In this document: piece after piece, positions 62,316-64,000 of the stretch
Numbering within the stretch: the stretch's first letter is position 1
How the letters are laid out: the number at the start of each line of letters is the position of its first letter
Assembly (NCBI GenBank): GCA_037043015.1
Contig: CM073323.1
Location: 18,299,758 to 18,363,757 of the forward strand
Reading direction: 5' to 3'
Source: Bryum argenteum
Taxonomy: Eukaryota; Streptophyta; Bryopsida; Bryales; Bryaceae
Length of the DNA stretch: 64,000 nucleotides
Position numbers and translations under genes: made by a program
The notes under the pieces: model-generated
Database searches by the model: none
Told to the model about the DNA's origin: nothing
Seen by the model: only the letters and a program-made list of their open reading frames with translations

Positions 62316-62332
62316 CTTATCTATCTATCTAT
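62316..62332. repeat. TATC microsatellite
   Basis: Four tandem copies of the four-base unit TATC. Confidence 0.8.
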
Positions 62333-62435
62333 CTGAAGATGTTCATGAGGCCGAAAGAGGGCAAAAATCATTTTTTGGGATTATTCTATCTACTTCTATA
62401 ACATAATATTATTCGGCGATCCTTCTTACCCACCA

Positions 62436-62495
62436 ATGTACCAACCTACCAACTTACCTACCTACCAACCTAGGAACTTACCTACCTACCTACCT
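62436..62495. repeat. CCTA/CCAA tetranucleotide array
   Basis: Imperfect array of ACCTACC, ACCAACC and ACTTACC units over about 60 bp. Simple-sequence DNA. Confidence 0.8.
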
Positions 62496-64000
62496 TCTTT
62501 TATGTTTGAGGAAATGGTAGACACGGGTACTTTTTTTTAAATACCATGTAAAGACCTTTCCCGTCGGGACGATGTGAACCATTCTCGTTTTTAAAAATAT
62601 CTTAAATTAAATAATCAGATACAAGGAATTTTGCCCTCTCTACACCCTATGAATGAGTGATTTCATCTCAAAAGCGACAAGTAAGGGTTAGCGACAAGTT
62701 CCTTACGACATGCGTTATCAAAAGACTGCAACTTGTGAAGGGAAGTGTATCTTAGGGGTAGAAATCCTCCCATGTGATTGATTCTTATTTCAAAATATCT
62801 TGTATGAGCAAATTATAGGAAAAGATGTTTGCCCTTACTCGACCTTACAAACGGATTGATTGCCCTGTAAAGCCCCTTATTTCATTGGAACTTTTGACCC
62901 CATCCATGCTAATGATTGCCTAAGGATGACTTTGTATCATCATGGTATTAATAGGTTTAATTGATGATTTGATTGGAAGGTAATAGGTAGGTCGAAGAAG
63001 AGAAAGTCATCAACATGTGATATGGGTGGCTTGAATAGGTGGGTCCAAGAAGATAAACCGAGCCCATATGTCATGCAAGTATAACTTCAATTCTTAAACT
63101 AGTCTTTTATTTGACATGCAAGATTTGCAATTATTCAAATGTGGCAAGTAACAAAAATCTAAAATTCATTAAATTTTCTACTAGAACTCAAATAATATCA
63201 TGTTCACTTTGCCAAACCCTGTTGGATCTAATGAGTATCATGAAAAACATAATCGAAATAAACATGTGTGAACTTGCCATAACTAAAGTTATTGAATGCA
63301 CAAGCTATAATATTAGAATAAGGAAGAGGGTAAATTCATTAATTAACATCTTTCAATTTGGATTTAGGATGATAATTGGCTCTTGTGAAACATATATACT
63401 CTTATATAGTAATTTTTGATAAAATTATACGTACACTTGTAAGGTATAAGTTTGATGAATTTACAAAAGTACATTCTACAAACTTGTATTTTACTACTTT
63501 AAAATGTCAGCATTTTCTTCATGCATTTCTTTTTTATATGTCAAAGCCATAGAATTAATTATACACTTTTAGATGCAAGACCACTTCAATATGCATAGAT
63601 ATTACTTAATTGAAGAGTAAACCATGAAGACCAAAATAAAAAGTTTAAAAATAAGAATTTTATTATTTAAGTTCAAGCTAAACAAATCCCAACTACTATA
63701 TCCACACATTGTTAATATCCAAATATTACATAAGATCCCTTTTTTTCCAAAATCAATAGCTAACCAACCACCAAAATGTATGCAAGACCCTTTGAGAAAT
63801 TTCTTATGCATACTTTTTTCATTAAGATTTCATAAACCATCTTCACTAAAATCTTTGAAGGCATTAATCTGTAAAAATATTGCAAGCCAATATATATGAT
63901 AGAGTTTGAGAAATATCGTCCTTCACTTTCAATTTTGCATTTTGAACAAATGTCGAAAGAGCTCAAAATTTAACAAGCTTCAAAGTATCTATAAGGTGGT

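Larger units (their letters stand above)
56929..64000. other. Spacer upstream of SEC10, AT-rich, no supported gene
   Basis: 56929-57330 is GC- and C/T-rich and is the SEC10 promoter and 5' leader. The rest is AT-rich with a 38-base T run, a 32-base A run, a long (TA)n, tetranucleotide runs and a tRNA-like SINE head. Frames up to about 100 codons are AT-driven and show no domain. Confidence 0.5.

Noticed and set aside
1..64000. CRISPR array, bacterial operon or phage-like system
   Set aside because: No spaced direct repeats, no ribosome-binding sites and intron-rich genes; this is plant nuclear DNA.

Overview
This is nuclear DNA from a land plant. The evidence is the set of plant-type genes broken by many short GT-AG introns: a Delta7-sterol-C5-desaturase, LUMINIDEPENDENS, a MORN-repeat phosphatidylinositol-4-phosphate 5-kinase and the exocyst subunit SEC10. 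The genes are moderately GC-rich islands in very AT-rich spacers that carry poly-A/T tracts, microsatellites, small inverted-repeat elements and a Ty1/copia fragment. Short introns, a local cluster of BTB/POZ genes and AT-rich spacers suggest a non-seed plant such as a moss or liverwort. That placement is inference; the sequence does not name the species.

Layout: 2320-3558 (-) STE1, 3 exons. 3559-8232 AT-rich spacer with a 257-bp inverted-repeat element. 8233-9570 (+) intronless F-box gene. 9571-13845 spacer with a 217-bp MITE and a tandem pair of ~610-bp repeats. 13846-20814 (-) LUMINIDEPENDENS, 15 exons, one intron of the GC-AG class. 20815-26298 spacer and GC/CT-rich promoter or leader. 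26299-30721 (+) MORN-PIP5K, 8 exons. 32971-48960 a BTB/POZ cluster: two intact genes on minus (32971-34568; 37240-38696), one broken gene on plus (39241-43575) and one relic on minus (about 48660-48960). 49825-56928 (-) SEC10, 25 exons. 56929-64000 AT-rich spacer with low-complexity tracts and a tRNA-like SINE head.

The four large housekeeping genes act in unrelated places: ER sterol synthesis, nuclear regulation of flowering or RNA processing, phosphoinositide signalling at the plasma membrane, and exocytosis. PIP5K and SEC10 share a theme, since PI(4,5)P2 recruits the exocyst in eukaryotes, but they lie 19 kb apart and the order does not suggest co-regulation. The exon models were built by reading splice sites on the correct strand and checking phase; all four give uninterrupted proteins (330, 1306, 935 and 818 aa).

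The most unusual locus is 39546-42717. A 2962-bp copia-derived segment (gag, protease and integrase, no reverse transcriptase) is inserted in a BTB gene. It is flanked by a 105-bp direct duplication of the target (103/105 identical) and has 87-bp inverted repeats inside it (84/87). The duplicated target contains the intron-1 splice acceptor. This is not normal LTR-element structure and deserves follow-up.
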